Positions 35,203 to 43,390 of a stretch of DNA of 64,000 nucleotides are shown one piece after another. The notes under the pieces were generated by a model. That model saw only the letters and a program-made list of their open reading frames with translations. It made no database searches and was not told the origin of the DNA. The position numbers and the translations under genes were made by a program. Source of the DNA: Thermoplasmata archaeon (GTDB lineage: Archaea; Thermoplasmatota; Thermoplasmata; Lutacidiplasmatales; UBA184); the NCBI GenBank assembly GCA_022750115.1, contig JAKIWI010000004.1:33939-97938 (forward strand), written 5' to 3'. Within the stretch, counting starts at the first letter, position 1. Every line of letters starts with the position of its first letter.

Positions 35203-37617
35203 ATGGACGGGCGGCTCGGACTGCCGACGAGTCCCCCAAAGCCCGGCAGCCGCGACTGGGGCTGGGTGCTTTGCCTCGCCTTAGTGGCATTCCTCGTTGT
35301 CCCAGCTGCCGTCGGGCTGGGGGAGAGTCGACTCGGAATCGCGGCCCTACCGATACTCCCCCACCCAAGCCGGGCGACTGAGTCGAGTGGCGCCGCCCCC
35401 GAGAGTCCGCTTGCTCACGTGCCTGCACTGCCGGTACATCCTTCGGTATCGACGGTCCGGATAGCCGGTCCTGCCGAGAACTCACTGGTTGTTCGTGCCT
35501 CCACGCCTTCCCCAAGGTGGGTCAATGTCACGTCCTTCCTAGCGCCGACCCCTTCCGCTCGAGTCAACGCCGAGTTCACGTACGATCAGACCGTCAATGA
35601 GGTTCTACTCCTAGGCGGGAACCGAGCCTCGGACTACGCGAATCTCAATGACTCCTGGGCGTTCCGAAACGGCTCTTGGTCGAATATTTCCAGGTTGGTG
35701 ACTCCACCGCCAACTTCTGGGGGCCTCCTCGCCTATGACGGCGCAGCGGGGTTCAATCTTGAATTCGGAGGATTTCATCTCCCGAGTCACAATGACAGCA
35801 GTGAGACGTGGTCTCTCGCAAGTGGCGCCTGGACGAACCTAACCAACAGCGTTGGGGCACCCCCTCCACCAACCGAATCCGCCTTCGCGCAGCTGGTTTA
35901 CGACCAGACGGATCGCCGGGTAGTCCTGCTCGAGCGCCCGTTCCAAAATGTCGGAGGTGGTGGCCTGATTCAGACTTGGACCTTCGCAAATGGAAGTTGG
36001 TCGAACGTCACCTCTTCGGCGGGTACTCCTCCCAACGGTACCGTTGGCGGATCGATGACCTACGACGCGGCGGATGGGTACGTCCTGCAATTCGGCGGAT
36101 GGAACATCTCGGCTCAAGGGTTTCTCGTGCCTGAGAACGGCACTTGGACTTTCCACGGGGGAAAGTGGTTCCTGCTCCCAGTTCCGGGTGCCAGCCCTTC
36201 ACCCCGAGAAGGCGCCGGCCTAACCTACGACAATCAACTGGGTCGGGTCGTTCTGTTCGGCGGGCAGGCCGGGCCATTCTTGGTCAATCCGGCTAACGAC
36301 ACATGGTACTTCGTAGGAGGCAATTGGACGAACGTCACCGTTCCGCTCTCGCCGGCGCCTTGGCCGGTGGCCTCCGGCTACACAGTTTACGACGCCGCAA
36401 ACGGATACGTGCTACTCGTTGGCCTGGGGTCGACAGCAGCCAACGAGACCTGGTTGTTGGGGGATCCACCGCCATTCGCGACCCTTCAGAGTGTTCCGCC
36501 GATTATCGAAGCAAATCAGACCTACTCGCTCGTCACGGCGACCGCTGGAGGAAACGGCACTCTGTCATTCAGGTATCCAACGCTGCCCCCCGGGTGCGGC
36601 CCAGCAAATGCTTCGGTGATTTCCTGCAAGACGTCGACCCCGGGCACTTTTCGATCGAGCGTATTGGTCACGGATGCGAGGAATCGGACCGGCAACGCGG
36701 CTACATCGGTCGTGATTAGGCCGCCTGTCCACGTGGACAATTTCACAATCGCGCCCGGGATTGTCGATGCGGGCGGAAACGTTCGGTTTGCCACCAACCT
36801 CTCGGGCGGGATTCCACCCTATACGATCGCGTTTTCAGGCATGCCATCGACTTGCCCTAGTCAGAATCTCTCGAACTTCGTCTGCCGCCCGGATCTCCCG
36901 GCCTCGTACGTCGTCAACCTTACGGCGTCCGACTCTCGGGGGGTGACGGATTCAACGACTCGCACGCTGCAGGTGGTCGGCCCACCACAAATCACCGGGT
37001 TCGACGCCCCCCGGACCCCGATTGAACTCCACGATGCATTGACCCTTCACATCAACACCTCCGGGGGCGTGGCCCCGCTAACCTACAGCTACAGCGGACT
37101 TCCCCTAGGTTGCGCGCCAATTTCGACGCCGACGCTTCAATGCTCTCCCACACAGACGGGGGACTACACGGTCTCAGTGCGGATCTCGGATGCTCTCGGA
37201 GTTTCCGCTGGTCCTGTCTCGGCCGCGCTCCATGTCCGACCCACCCTTTCTGCCACGGTCGCGGTTACTCCAACCATCGTCACCGTTGGCAATCTCACGA
37301 CGGTCAACCTAAGCACCTCGGGCGGCGTTGGCCCGTTTGAGGCGAATTGGTCGGTAGTCCCCCCGGGCTGCGTCGGTGTCGGGCTCTCCTTTGCCTGCGT
37401 GCCGACGGCGACCGGGGTCTTCGAGCTTCGTGGCACCGTGACCGACGCGGACCTACACCATGCAAACGTTTCCGCGAATCTGACGGTCACACCAGTCACC
37501 ACCGGGAGCGCCCCGGGTCTTCCGATATTGTGGATCGGCGTTAGTTTGGTCGGTCTTGTCCTGGCGGTAGTCGCCCTCGTGATTCTTGTTCGGCGACGGC
37601 GTCTTGAGAGTCCCTAA
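35203..37617 (+). CDS. Kelch-type beta-propeller surface protein with Ig-like repeats and C-terminal anchor
   Basis: The 804-residue protein has an N-terminal hydrophobic export segment, then about six kelch-like blades (repeating Y-D-x-x-x-x-x-x-V-L-x-G-G and T-W-x-F-x-x-G-x-W-x-N). Three or four Ig/PKD-like domains follow (SGGIPPYTIAFSGMP, SGGVAPLTYSYSGLP, SGGVGPFEANWSVVP). A C-terminal membrane helix (ILWIGVSLVGLVLAVVALVILV) and a basic tail end the protein. It is thus displayed on the cell surface, probably glycosylated at numerous Asn-x-Ser/Thr sites. The ligand is unknown. The ATG at 35203 was chosen as it precedes the export segment. Confidence 0.8.
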   Translation: MDGRLGLPTSPPKPGSRDWGWVLCLALVAFLVVPAAVGLGESRLGIAALPILPHPSRATESSGAAPESPLAHVPALPVHPSVSTVRIAGPAENSLVVRASTPSPRWVNVTSFLAPTPSARVNAEFTYDQTVNEVLLLGGNRASDYANLNDSWAFRNGSWSNISRLVTPPPTSGGLLAYDGAAGFNLEFGGFHLPSHNDSSETWSLASGAWTNLTNSVGAPPPPTESAFAQLVYDQTDRRVVLLERPFQNVGGGGLIQTWTFANGSWSNVTSSAGTPPNGTVGGSMTYDAADGYVLQFGGWNISAQGFLVPENGTWTFHGGKWFLLPVPGASPSPREGAGLTYDNQLGRVVLFGGQAGPFLVNPANDTWYFVGGNWTNVTVPLSPAPWPVASGYTVYDAANGYVLLVGLGSTAANETWLLGDPPPFATLQSVPPIIEANQTYSLVTATAGGNGTLSFRYPTLPPGCGPANASVISCKTSTPGTFRSSVLVTDARNRTGNAATSVVIRPPVHVDNFTIAPGIVDAGGNVRFATNLSGGIPPYTIAFSGMPSTCPSQNLSNFVCRPDLPASYVVNLTASDSRGVTDSTTRTLQVVGPPQITGFDAPRTPIELHDALTLHINTSGGVAPLTYSYSGLPLGCAPISTPTLQCSPTQTGDYTVSVRISDALGVSAGPVSAALHVRPTLSATVAVTPTIVTVGNLTTVNLSTSGGVGPFEANWSVVPPGCVGVGLSFACVPTATGVFELRGTVTDADLHHANVSANLTVTPVTTGSAPGLPILWIGVSLVGLVLAVVALVILVRRRRLESP

Positions 37618-37636
37618 TCATAGAAGGAACGCGCTA

Positions 37637-38776
37637 GTGCCGGGACCGGAAACCGAGTCTAGGGTTTCCTGAAGGTCGAGCGCAAGTACTTTCCCGGGAG
37701 AGGGGTCCACCCCTCCCGCGATGCTGCGCGTCCGTGACCTCCCGGCCGAGGAAGGAGAGGCGATCAACCGCCTGATGTACCGCACCCGCGACCCGACCGT
37801 GATGCGGCGAGCTCAGGTGGTGTTGCACTCCAACCAGGGGTTCTCTCCGCCCAAGATCGCCGCCATGGTGTTCTGGAGCGAGGAGTGGGTCCGTCGAGTG
37901 ATCCAGAACTTCAACCGCATGGGGAGGGACGCTCTCTACCCGAATCGGGCGGGCGGCCGCCCGCCGACGTTCACCCCTCCCATTCGACAGACGCTCGTCG
38001 ACGTGGCCCTCTCTCGACCCAAGGATCACGGATACACCGTCGGGCACTGGACCCTCGAACGTCTCCGGAGCACGGTCGTGATGGAGGGGATCGTGGAGTC
38101 GATCTCGAAGGAACGACTCCGCGAGATCCTCCACGAGGAGGCGGTGTCGTTCCAGGCCGTCAAGACGTGGAAGGAGAGCACGGACCCGAAGTTCCGAGAG
38201 AAAGTGAAGCGGCTGAGGGCGCTGATGAATCGAGAGCACAACCCTCCGATCGTGGTGGCGGTCGACGAGATGGGTCCGATCTCTCTGAAGCCGTATGGCG
38301 TTCGCACGTGGGCTCGGTCGGGGCATCCCGACCGAGTCCGTGCGACCTATAGGCGGACCCTGGGAGTCCGTCACCTGATGGGGATGTACGACTACTTCCA
38401 TCGAACTCTGCGGGGGTATCTCTCCCCGAGGAAGAGCGGGTCGAACTGGGTGAAGTTCCTTCGCTATGTTCGACGGTGGTACCCGTCGGACGAGCGGATC
38501 TACCTGATCCAGGACAATCTCTCCACCCACACGACCCCGGCGGCGCTCCGAGAGGCTCGGCGATTGAGGATCTCTCTCGTGCCGATTCCGACGAACACCT
38601 CGCACCTGAATCCGATTGAGACCCACTTCCGCTCGATCTGAGAGATCGCGCTGGCCGGAACGGACTTCCGCGAGGGGCGGCCCCTCGGGGTCGCGATTCA
38701 GGGGGCGATGCGGGAGCTCATCGCCAAGCACTCAGCGCCCGTCCACAAAGTCCGACGACATCTGTGGATGCGGCAC
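37637..38776 (+). mobile_element. IS630-family insertion sequence, 1140 bp with TA target duplication
   Basis: The element is bounded by short terminal inverted repeats: GTGCCG at 37637-37642 and its complement CGGCAC at 38771-38776, with further partial matches inward. A TA dinucleotide flanks each end (37635-37636 and 38777-38778), as expected for IS630/Tc1 elements, which duplicate TA. It contains a single transposase gene. The element sits directly after the kelch protein gene without disrupting a recognisable coding region. Confidence 0.75.
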
Positions 38777-38779
38777 TAG
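37721..38779 (+). pseudogene. IS630-family transposase with in-frame TGA
   Basis: The DDE transposase reads through HTH segments (SPPKIAAMVFWSEEWVRRVIQ) to the catalytic acids: VVAVDEMG (first Asp), YLIQDNLSTH (second Asp) and NPIETHFRSI (Glu). A TGA at 38639-38641 then interrupts it, codon 307. The same frame continues with EIALAGTDF and ends VRRHLWMRH, which is normal IS630 C-terminus, for 352 codons in total. The final TAG uses the TA target duplication plus the next G, so it is supplied by flanking DNA. The premature stop probably inactivates or truncates the protein after its catalytic Glu. Confidence 0.8.
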
Positions 38780-38967
38780 CCAGTTAGGCGTGGGCCGTGA
38801 GGAAATTTTGCCGCATTGGAGGCGTGAGACGCACAGCCTCGGGGAAGCCCCGGTTTCTGACAGTCGTGAACCGGCTCTCGTTCCATTCCGGAGAGAAGCC
38901 GAACCGTCCTGACCTTTCGCGACCCCCACGGCGAGCGACTAACTACCCGGACCTGCTCCTCGGCTAG

Positions 38968-39498
38968 ATGGGCCTCTCCGGGGTTGACTGGGCGGACCTC
39001 TTCGCGGGGCTTTCGTTCGCGGTCTCGCTTGTCGCCTTGCTCATTGCTTCGTTGCCGAAGCTGATCGAGTGGTGGAATCGACGGAAGGGAAAGGTCCTCT
39101 TCGCGGTCGATTTCGTCGACGGAACAGCGTCGACCCGGGCACGCGGTGTTGGCCCACTGAGCCTGCCGCTGAGAATCCAAAATAGGTCTGGCTTTGACGT
39201 GGCGATACACCGCGTCGTAGTTCGATCCGTAGACTCAAAGATTCAGTTCCAGACCGCGACATTAGCCCAACAGCTTAGTGGGGTCAAGTTCGTCGACTCG
39301 GCCTATCAGGGGTTCTGGCTGGAAGTAACCATCCCGGAACAGTTCCGAGGGGTGGACCCGCTCGAAGTCGGAGCGAACGGGAACGCGCTCACTTCGGGCC
39401 GTCACCTGATCGAGGTGGAGATCTTGACGACACCCACAAATCGATTACCGCCGTTCCGGCTGTGGGTAGATGTTCCCACGGAGCCTGGCTTTCGTTGA
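38968..39498 (+). CDS. Membrane-anchored hypothetical protein, 176 aa
   Basis: The protein has one N-terminal transmembrane helix (LFAGLSFAVSLVALLIASL) followed by a short basic segment and a soluble beta-rich domain (LPLRIQNRSGFDVAIHRVVVRS, then FWLEVTIPEQ). The domain order suggests a single-pass protein with a cytoplasmic or external sandwich domain. I do not recognise the family. It lies in the accessory stretch after the IS element. The 190 bases upstream hold no feature beyond a weak AT-rich run near 38938. Confidence 0.6.
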   Translation: MGLSGVDWADLFAGLSFAVSLVALLIASLPKLIEWWNRRKGKVLFAVDFVDGTASTRARGVGPLSLPLRIQNRSGFDVAIHRVVVRSVDSKIQFQTATLAQQLSGVKFVDSAYQGFWLEVTIPEQFRGVDPLEVGANGNALTSGRHLIEVEILTTPTNRLPPFRLWVDVPTEPGFR

Positions 39499-39695
39499 TC
39501 ACGGGGACAGACGAGATTTGGTCATTCCTCGGCTGCGAGCAGGTAGGAGGTGTCGGCAGCGTTTTCGTTCCACGTCGCGTGATAATGGGGAGCCCGACTT
39601 TGAAGTGCCCTCTCGGCGGTGGCGGTTTTAGTGGCCCGGACCCCGACTTGAGCCGGGAGTCCAGGCCTGCGATTTAGATGACCTTGCGGTAGCGT

Positions 39696-39797
39696 TTACT
39701 TGTCGTACTCGTCGTTGTTGGGGTTGTTCTGGTCGTTGGTGTTGTCTTGGTCGTATTCCTCTTTCGTCTTGTCTGGGTCTCCGTCTTGGTGCGGCAT
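39696..39797 (-). CDS. Very small Asp/Asn-rich hydrophilic protein, 33 aa
   Basis: A short reading frame of 33 codons starting ATG at 39797 and ending TAA. It is preceded by a strong Shine-Dalgarno sequence (GGAGGT, 11 bases upstream of the ATG). The product is extremely hydrophilic, with about 8 Asp and 6 Asn, and no Arg, Leu, Ile or Val, so it is probably unstructured. It is the last of three small minus-strand frames with Shine-Dalgarno sites. The 200 bases between it and the gene ending at 39498 hold nothing recognisable. Confidence 0.5.
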   Translation of the reverse strand: MPHQDGDPDKTKEEYDQDNTNDQNNPNNDEYDK

Positions 39798-39954
39798 CCT
39801 ACCGACTTACCTCCGTAGAGAGCGGGAACGCGAGGTGCGATATATTCTTCACGGCCGGCTCTCTCACCCAGAGGGGCCCCGATCTGTAACGCCCTCGCGC
39901 CAGTGTCTTGGAGGCCCCGGAAAGAAACAGAACCGGCGACGCTCGGTATAGTTC

Positions 39955-40230
39955 TCACGGGCCGTGAATTGGCCAGTTGGGAGCCTTCCGTCCGAGCAGA
40001 GTTCGGAGTCGGGCAGGGATGTCATCAATCGAGTCGAAGTGTTCCTCCGCGTCGTCAGACGTGTCTACGATGTATCGGTTGCCGCTTGGGATACAAAACT
40101 TGATGATGCCTTCCTCCTTTCCGGGCTTTGGCTTCTTGAAGAAGTAGACTCGTACGTGCGGCGCGTTCCCGATTACTCCAGTCGGCATCTCTCTCGGCTC
40201 CCCCTTTCGGGTTGAGGGGAAGTAGGCCAT
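39955..40230 (-). CDS. Small hypothetical protein, 77-91 aa
   Basis: The product has protein-like alternation of strands and helices: a PHVRVYFFKKPKPGKEEG segment, IIKFCIPSGNRYIVDTSDDAEE, and a C-terminal IPARLRTLLG helix. Two starts are possible. The ATG at 40188 has a GGGGAG Shine-Dalgarno-like sequence about nine bases upstream and gives 77 residues; the ATG at 40230 gives 91. I favour the inner one but list the outer extent. The function is unknown. It lies in a row of small genes on the same strand. Confidence 0.5.
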   Translation of the reverse strand: MAYFPSTRKGEPREMPTGVIGNAPHVRVYFFKKPKPGKEEGIIKFCIPSGNRYIVDTSDDAEEHFDSIDDIPARLRTLLGRKAPNWPIHGP

Positions 40231-40305
40231 CGGGGCTTGAACGTTTGCGAAACACGGGACGTGACCGGGGAGGGCGGGCCGGCTTAACGGCCCACTTGGG
40301 CGAAG

Positions 40306-40410
40306 CTACGGGAACAGGCCGAGGGGGTCGGGCAGGGGCAGTCGTACCCGGACCTTCGGTCCCGGGAAGGGTCCAAAGCCGGGCAGTTCAACTTCGACTT
40401 CGACTGACAT
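40306..40410 (-). CDS. Very small Pro/Gly/Val-rich protein, 34 aa
   Basis: A 34-codon frame with ATG at 40410, preceded by GGAGGTGA at ideal spacing (eight bases from GGAGG to ATG), and closed by TAG. The product begins MSVEVEVELPGFG and is dominated by Pro, Gly, Val and Leu, with a VRVRLPLPDPLG segment. A second in-frame ATG sits at 40425, overlapping the Shine-Dalgarno itself. The strength of the ribosome binding site, rather than the length, is the reason to call it. The function is unknown. Confidence 0.5.
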   Translation of the reverse strand: MSVEVEVELPGFGPFPGPKVRVRLPLPDPLGLFP

Positions 40411-40669
40411 CGATCTCACCTCCATGGTGGCACCCATCGGGGGGCCAAAGCGGTTCCGTATCCGTTGGCGATCCGTTCCCCACTCATAGGTCCCGTCGTG
40501 TTACAGCCGAAAACCCCTGTCCATCAGGTCCCGAAACGTGACAGAACCGCTTAGACCGGTAGTGTTTCGTTTTCGCAGGACAGTCTTTAACGAGTCGGCG
40601 TCGGTACAGTTCGCGGGATAGCCGCCGCCTAAATCCTGAATAGGCGGCCGTCCCCTCCTCAGAACGCCG

Positions 40670-40906
40670 ATGACCGAGACGTTCTCGGAGTGGCTCCACC
40701 AGCGGTACGCCCAAACCCTCCTGCTGGCGGTCGGGTTGAACGCGCTCACTCAGTTCCTCATCTGGGAGCCGTGGTTCGGAGTTCAGTTCCTGATCATCGT
40801 GGGGCTAACTGGAATTTCGGCCGTCTCGCTCGGGGCTTCGATGATTTACTTCGTGAAGGACCGACGGACGGGCCGCATTCTTGCTCAGAAGCTCGGGTCG
40901 GCCTAA
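40670..40906 (+). CDS. Small two-helix membrane protein, 78 aa
   Basis: The 78-residue product has two hydrophobic segments (about residues 16-33, TLLLAVGLNALTQFLIW, and 37-61, VQFLIIVGLTGISAVSLGASMIYF) and a charged C-terminus (KDRRTGRILAQKLG). It is likely an inner-membrane hairpin with the C-terminus in the cytoplasm. No family is recognised. The 250 bases upstream hold no other gene I can support. Confidence 0.55.
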   Translation: MTETFSEWLHQRYAQTLLLAVGLNALTQFLIWEPWFGVQFLIIVGLTGISAVSLGASMIYFVKDRRTGRILAQKLGSA

Positions 40907-41083
40907 GACCGAACCCTCGCAGACCGGAACCGGCGACGGGGCTGGAGAAGTCCTTGGACGCGTGGACGCGCCCGGTCGAGCCGGAGTACAATCGCTGAGA
41001 TTCGGGGGACCCAACCCGCCTCCATTTGTCGCGGCTCCAGGCGGACGAGCGTTTTACCCGCCGAACGTTTCCCCCAACTCCCC

Positions 41084-41236
41084 ATGTCCGAGGCGGATGG
41101 TTGCGAATGTCACGGGGCGGGGTGCCCGCTGGTGTGCCGGCCGCGGGCTTCGGGACCGACCTGCCCGACGTGCGGCTGCGACCCGTCCGGTTGTCCCACT
41201 GGCTGCTGCCCGACCGCCGCAGCTTCCGCGTGGTGA
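41084..41236 (+). CDS. Cysteine-rich metallothionein-like small protein, 50 aa
   Basis: A 50-codon frame with ATG at 41084 and TGA at 41234-41236. Ten of the 50 residues are Cys, at positions 7, 9, 14, 18, 27, 30, 32, 37, 41 and 42, including C-x-C, C-x-x-C-x-C and C-C groups and one nearby His10. There are no other large hydrophobic residues besides a few Leu, Val and a terminal Trp. This composition is typical of metal-buffering proteins such as metallothioneins. No Shine-Dalgarno is visible, so leaderless initiation would be needed. It was too short to be obvious as a gene, and chance in GC-rich DNA cannot be excluded. Confidence 0.5.
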   Translation: MSEADGCECHGAGCPLVCRPRASGPTCPTCGCDPSGCPTGCCPTAAASAW

Positions 41237-41317
41237 GGTCAGCGATCGATCCGCCGGAGGGTTCCGTGTCGAACGGGAATCCAGGGCAACGAACCCCCCA
41301 GCTTGGATCGTCGGTGG

Positions 41318-41749
41318 CTAGCGACGTCCCTCTGCGGCGAGCTCCCGGAGCTGGCGCGCGAGCTCAATCTTCTGCGCCGGATTGAGCAAGTCGCGGTCGC
41401 CGGGGTAGGCCCCCGAGATCCGGTCGAATCGCTCGAGGAACTGCAAGAGCCGGGCGATCGTGCCACGATCCCCGTCGGGGGCAAGTTCACCGAAGAAACC
41501 GGCCCCGATTGTCTGGTCGAGGCGGTCAAGCCGGTAGCCATAGGTCGCCTCGATTCGTCCGGACGATTCGAGGTACGAGGCGTAGAGACCCACCGCCTCG
41601 ACGAAGAAGGCGAGGAGTTGGGTCGGGTCGAGCTCCTTCGACTCCGGTGCGGGGCGAGGCCCGCTCGGCGGCCGGTTCGATCCGTCCACGGTCGTGGGGG
41701 TACCCTCGACTGCCCCAGCCCATATTCCGCACACTGAGAATAGCCTCAC
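41318..41749 (-). CDS. Hypothetical helical protein, 143 aa
   Basis: After a Pro-rich N-terminus of about 38 residues the protein is helical and acidic (LDPTQLLAFFVEAVGLYASYL, RIEATYGYRLDRLDQTIG, LLQFLERFDRISG, AQKIELARQLRELAAE). This reads like a real folded domain, but I do not recognise it. The true start may be further in, as the N-terminal part is low complexity. It may be transcribed with the GNAT gene on the same strand. Confidence 0.5.
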   Translation of the reverse strand: MRLFSVCGIWAGAVEGTPTTVDGSNRPPSGPRPAPESKELDPTQLLAFFVEAVGLYASYLESSGRIEATYGYRLDRLDQTIGAGFFGELAPDGDRGTIARLLQFLERFDRISGAYPGDRDLLNPAQKIELARQLRELAAEGRR

Positions 41750-41795
41750 GGCTCGAACTCGCTCTTGGGCCTCGCCCTCCGAATCGCGCGCCGCC

Positions 41796-42371
41796 CTAGA
41801 GCGGGTATGCGAGGAATCGGGTGCCGGGGACGGGTGTTTCGTAGTAGGGTTCGGTCGGCTCGAATCCGAGGACGAGGTAGAGTCGGTAGGCGTCCTCCAT
41901 CGACGGGAGAGTGTCGAGGCAGAGCGACGTGTAGCCCCGGCCGCGCGCCGCCTCGATCATCGTATCCACCAGCACGCGACCGATCCCTCTCCGACGGAAC
42001 GCGGGCCGGACGTAGAGACGTTTCAACTCCCCGCTCGCACCGGGTCCGGCACGGAGGCCCACGCAGCCGGCGGGTTCGCTACCGGCGCGGGCCAGAATCA
42101 GCGTCCCTCTCGGGGCGGTGTACGCCCCCGGAAGCTGCTCCACCTCCTCCCGGAACCGCTGGTAGGCGAGGTCGACCGGTAGGCCGCGGGCGTATTCCTC
42201 GAACAACTCCCGTACGATGGCGATCTCGTCGGGCGTGGAGGCGATCGCTAGCGAGATTTCCGACGGCGGAGTTTCCCGCTCCTCCGGCGTGGTGGAAACA
42301 TCTCGATCGCTCGGGCGATCCTTTCTGAGGCGGGCACGAGTCCGATTGCCGCGGCTTTTGGACGGCGTCAT
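41796..42371 (-). CDS. GNAT family N-acetyltransferase
   Basis: The 191-residue protein has a 38-residue charged N-terminus and then a GNAT domain: ISLAIASTPDEIAIVRELFEEYA, ELKRLYVRPAFRRRGIGRVLVDTMIEAA with the acetyl-CoA-binding R-R-x-G-I-G, and the C-terminal DAYRLYLVLGFEPTEPYY. The C-terminal pattern resembles GNATs of the YafP/PhnO-like group. Its start codon overlaps the methyltransferase stop by ATGA (42368-42371). Confidence 0.85.
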   Translation of the reverse strand: MTPSKSRGNRTRARLRKDRPSDRDVSTTPEERETPPSEISLAIASTPDEIAIVRELFEEYARGLPVDLAYQRFREEVEQLPGAYTAPRGTLILARAGSEPAGCVGLRAGPGASGELKRLYVRPAFRRRGIGRVLVDTMIEAARGRGYTSLCLDTLPSMEDAYRLYLVLGFEPTEPYYETPVPGTRFLAYPL

Positions 42372-43189
42372 GCGCCGGAGCGGGGACGGGTTCGCGCGGT
42401 TCGCCGATGGAGAGCTGCCGTCGGGACCGAGGCCGCCCGGCGGACTCGCCAGATGACCTCCGCGGGCCAACGGGCGGCCCAGCGGTTGTCCCCAGGGTCG
42501 AGGTAACTCGTCGTCTGTCCGGGCTTCGGTCTCGTCTCGATGAGGCGTTCGACCTGGAAACCGTGGGTCCGGAACAACTCGACCCAATCTCCGTACGGGC
42601 GCTGGAACTCGACGCTGTGGGCGAACTCGAGCCGCCGCATCCCGAAGTACGCGCGGTGGAGGCGGCGGTCCTGCCGGTCCTTCGGAACGTCGAACGCGAC
42701 GTAGCGGAACGGGCTCGCTGTCGTGAAGACGAGAAGCCCGCCCTCCTCGAGCACGCGGGCGCACTCGGGGACGGTCCGTTCGGGGTCGCAGAACGTCATC
42801 GCCCCCCAATCGCAGAAGACGAGGTCGAACGACCGGTCGCGGAATGGGAGGATTTCCGCGTCGGCCTGGACGAGGGGAAAGCTTGCGCGGGCCCCTCGGA
42901 GGACGCGGCGCGCTTGGTCGAGGCGCGCGCGGGAGACATCGAGCCCGACCGGGCGACCTCCCTTCCGGGCGAGACCGACCGACCAACGAGCGGCGCCGCA
43001 ACCGAGTTCCAGGATCCGGCGACCCCGGACCGCGCCGAGGAGACCGACGGAAGATTCGGGAAGCCGCCACAAGCCCCAGGCGAGCTCTTTCTTGCCCGCA
43101 AGCGCCCGGCGATGACGCTGCTCGTACTCCCTCGCCTCGCGATCCCAGGATCGGCGGTTCGAGCGAACGTGGCGGGGGCTTGGTGTCAT
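42368..43189 (-). CDS. Class I SAM-dependent methyltransferase
   Basis: The 273-residue enzyme has motif I in ILELGCGAARWSVGLARKGG, motif II in VGLDVSRARLDQAR, an ADAEILPFRDRSFDLVFCDWG segment and RVLEEGGLLVFTT. The substrate is unknown. The Met at 43189 was chosen because it gives a normal length; an upstream extension would be low complexity. It forms a coupled pair with the GNAT gene. Confidence 0.83.
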   Translation of the reverse strand: MTPSPRHVRSNRRSWDREAREYEQRHRRALAGKKELAWGLWRLPESSVGLLGAVRGRRILELGCGAARWSVGLARKGGRPVGLDVSRARLDQARRVLRGARASFPLVQADAEILPFRDRSFDLVFCDWGAMTFCDPERTVPECARVLEEGGLLVFTTASPFRYVAFDVPKDRQDRRLHRAYFGMRRLEFAHSVEFQRPYGDWVELFRTHGFQVERLIETRPKPGQTTSYLDPGDNRWAARWPAEVIWRVRRAASVPTAALHRRTARTRPRSGA

Positions 43190-43363
43190 GCGGTCCCGAC
43201 CACCCCCCGCGCCCTCGGAGCCGACCGAATTGGAACGGGTCCCACCAATAACCCCTCCGACGGCTACCGCCGCAGGGCAACGCACCTCGGTGAGTAGGCA
43301 TCGGCAAGCCGAGGAGGGGCGTGCGTCGCGGCCCGACTGATTCGGTTCGCTAACTATTTATGT

Positions 43364-43378
43364 CCCACATGATTTGGG
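43364..43378 (+). promoter_or_regulatory. Imperfect palindrome, candidate MarR operator
   Basis: CCCACATGATTTGGG is a near-palindrome with six matching pairs out of seven. It lies 6 bases after a TATA-like run (TAACTATTTA, 43351-43360) and just upstream of the MarR gene. A repressor here would overlap the start site. Confidence 0.4.
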
Positions 43379-43390
43379 TCCCCAACGACC

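Noticed and set aside
39462..39677. 71-codon plus-strand frame after the hypothetical membrane protein
   Set aside because: It overlaps the preceding gene in another frame, has no ribosome binding site at any start and no protein-like pattern beyond a Gly-rich end.
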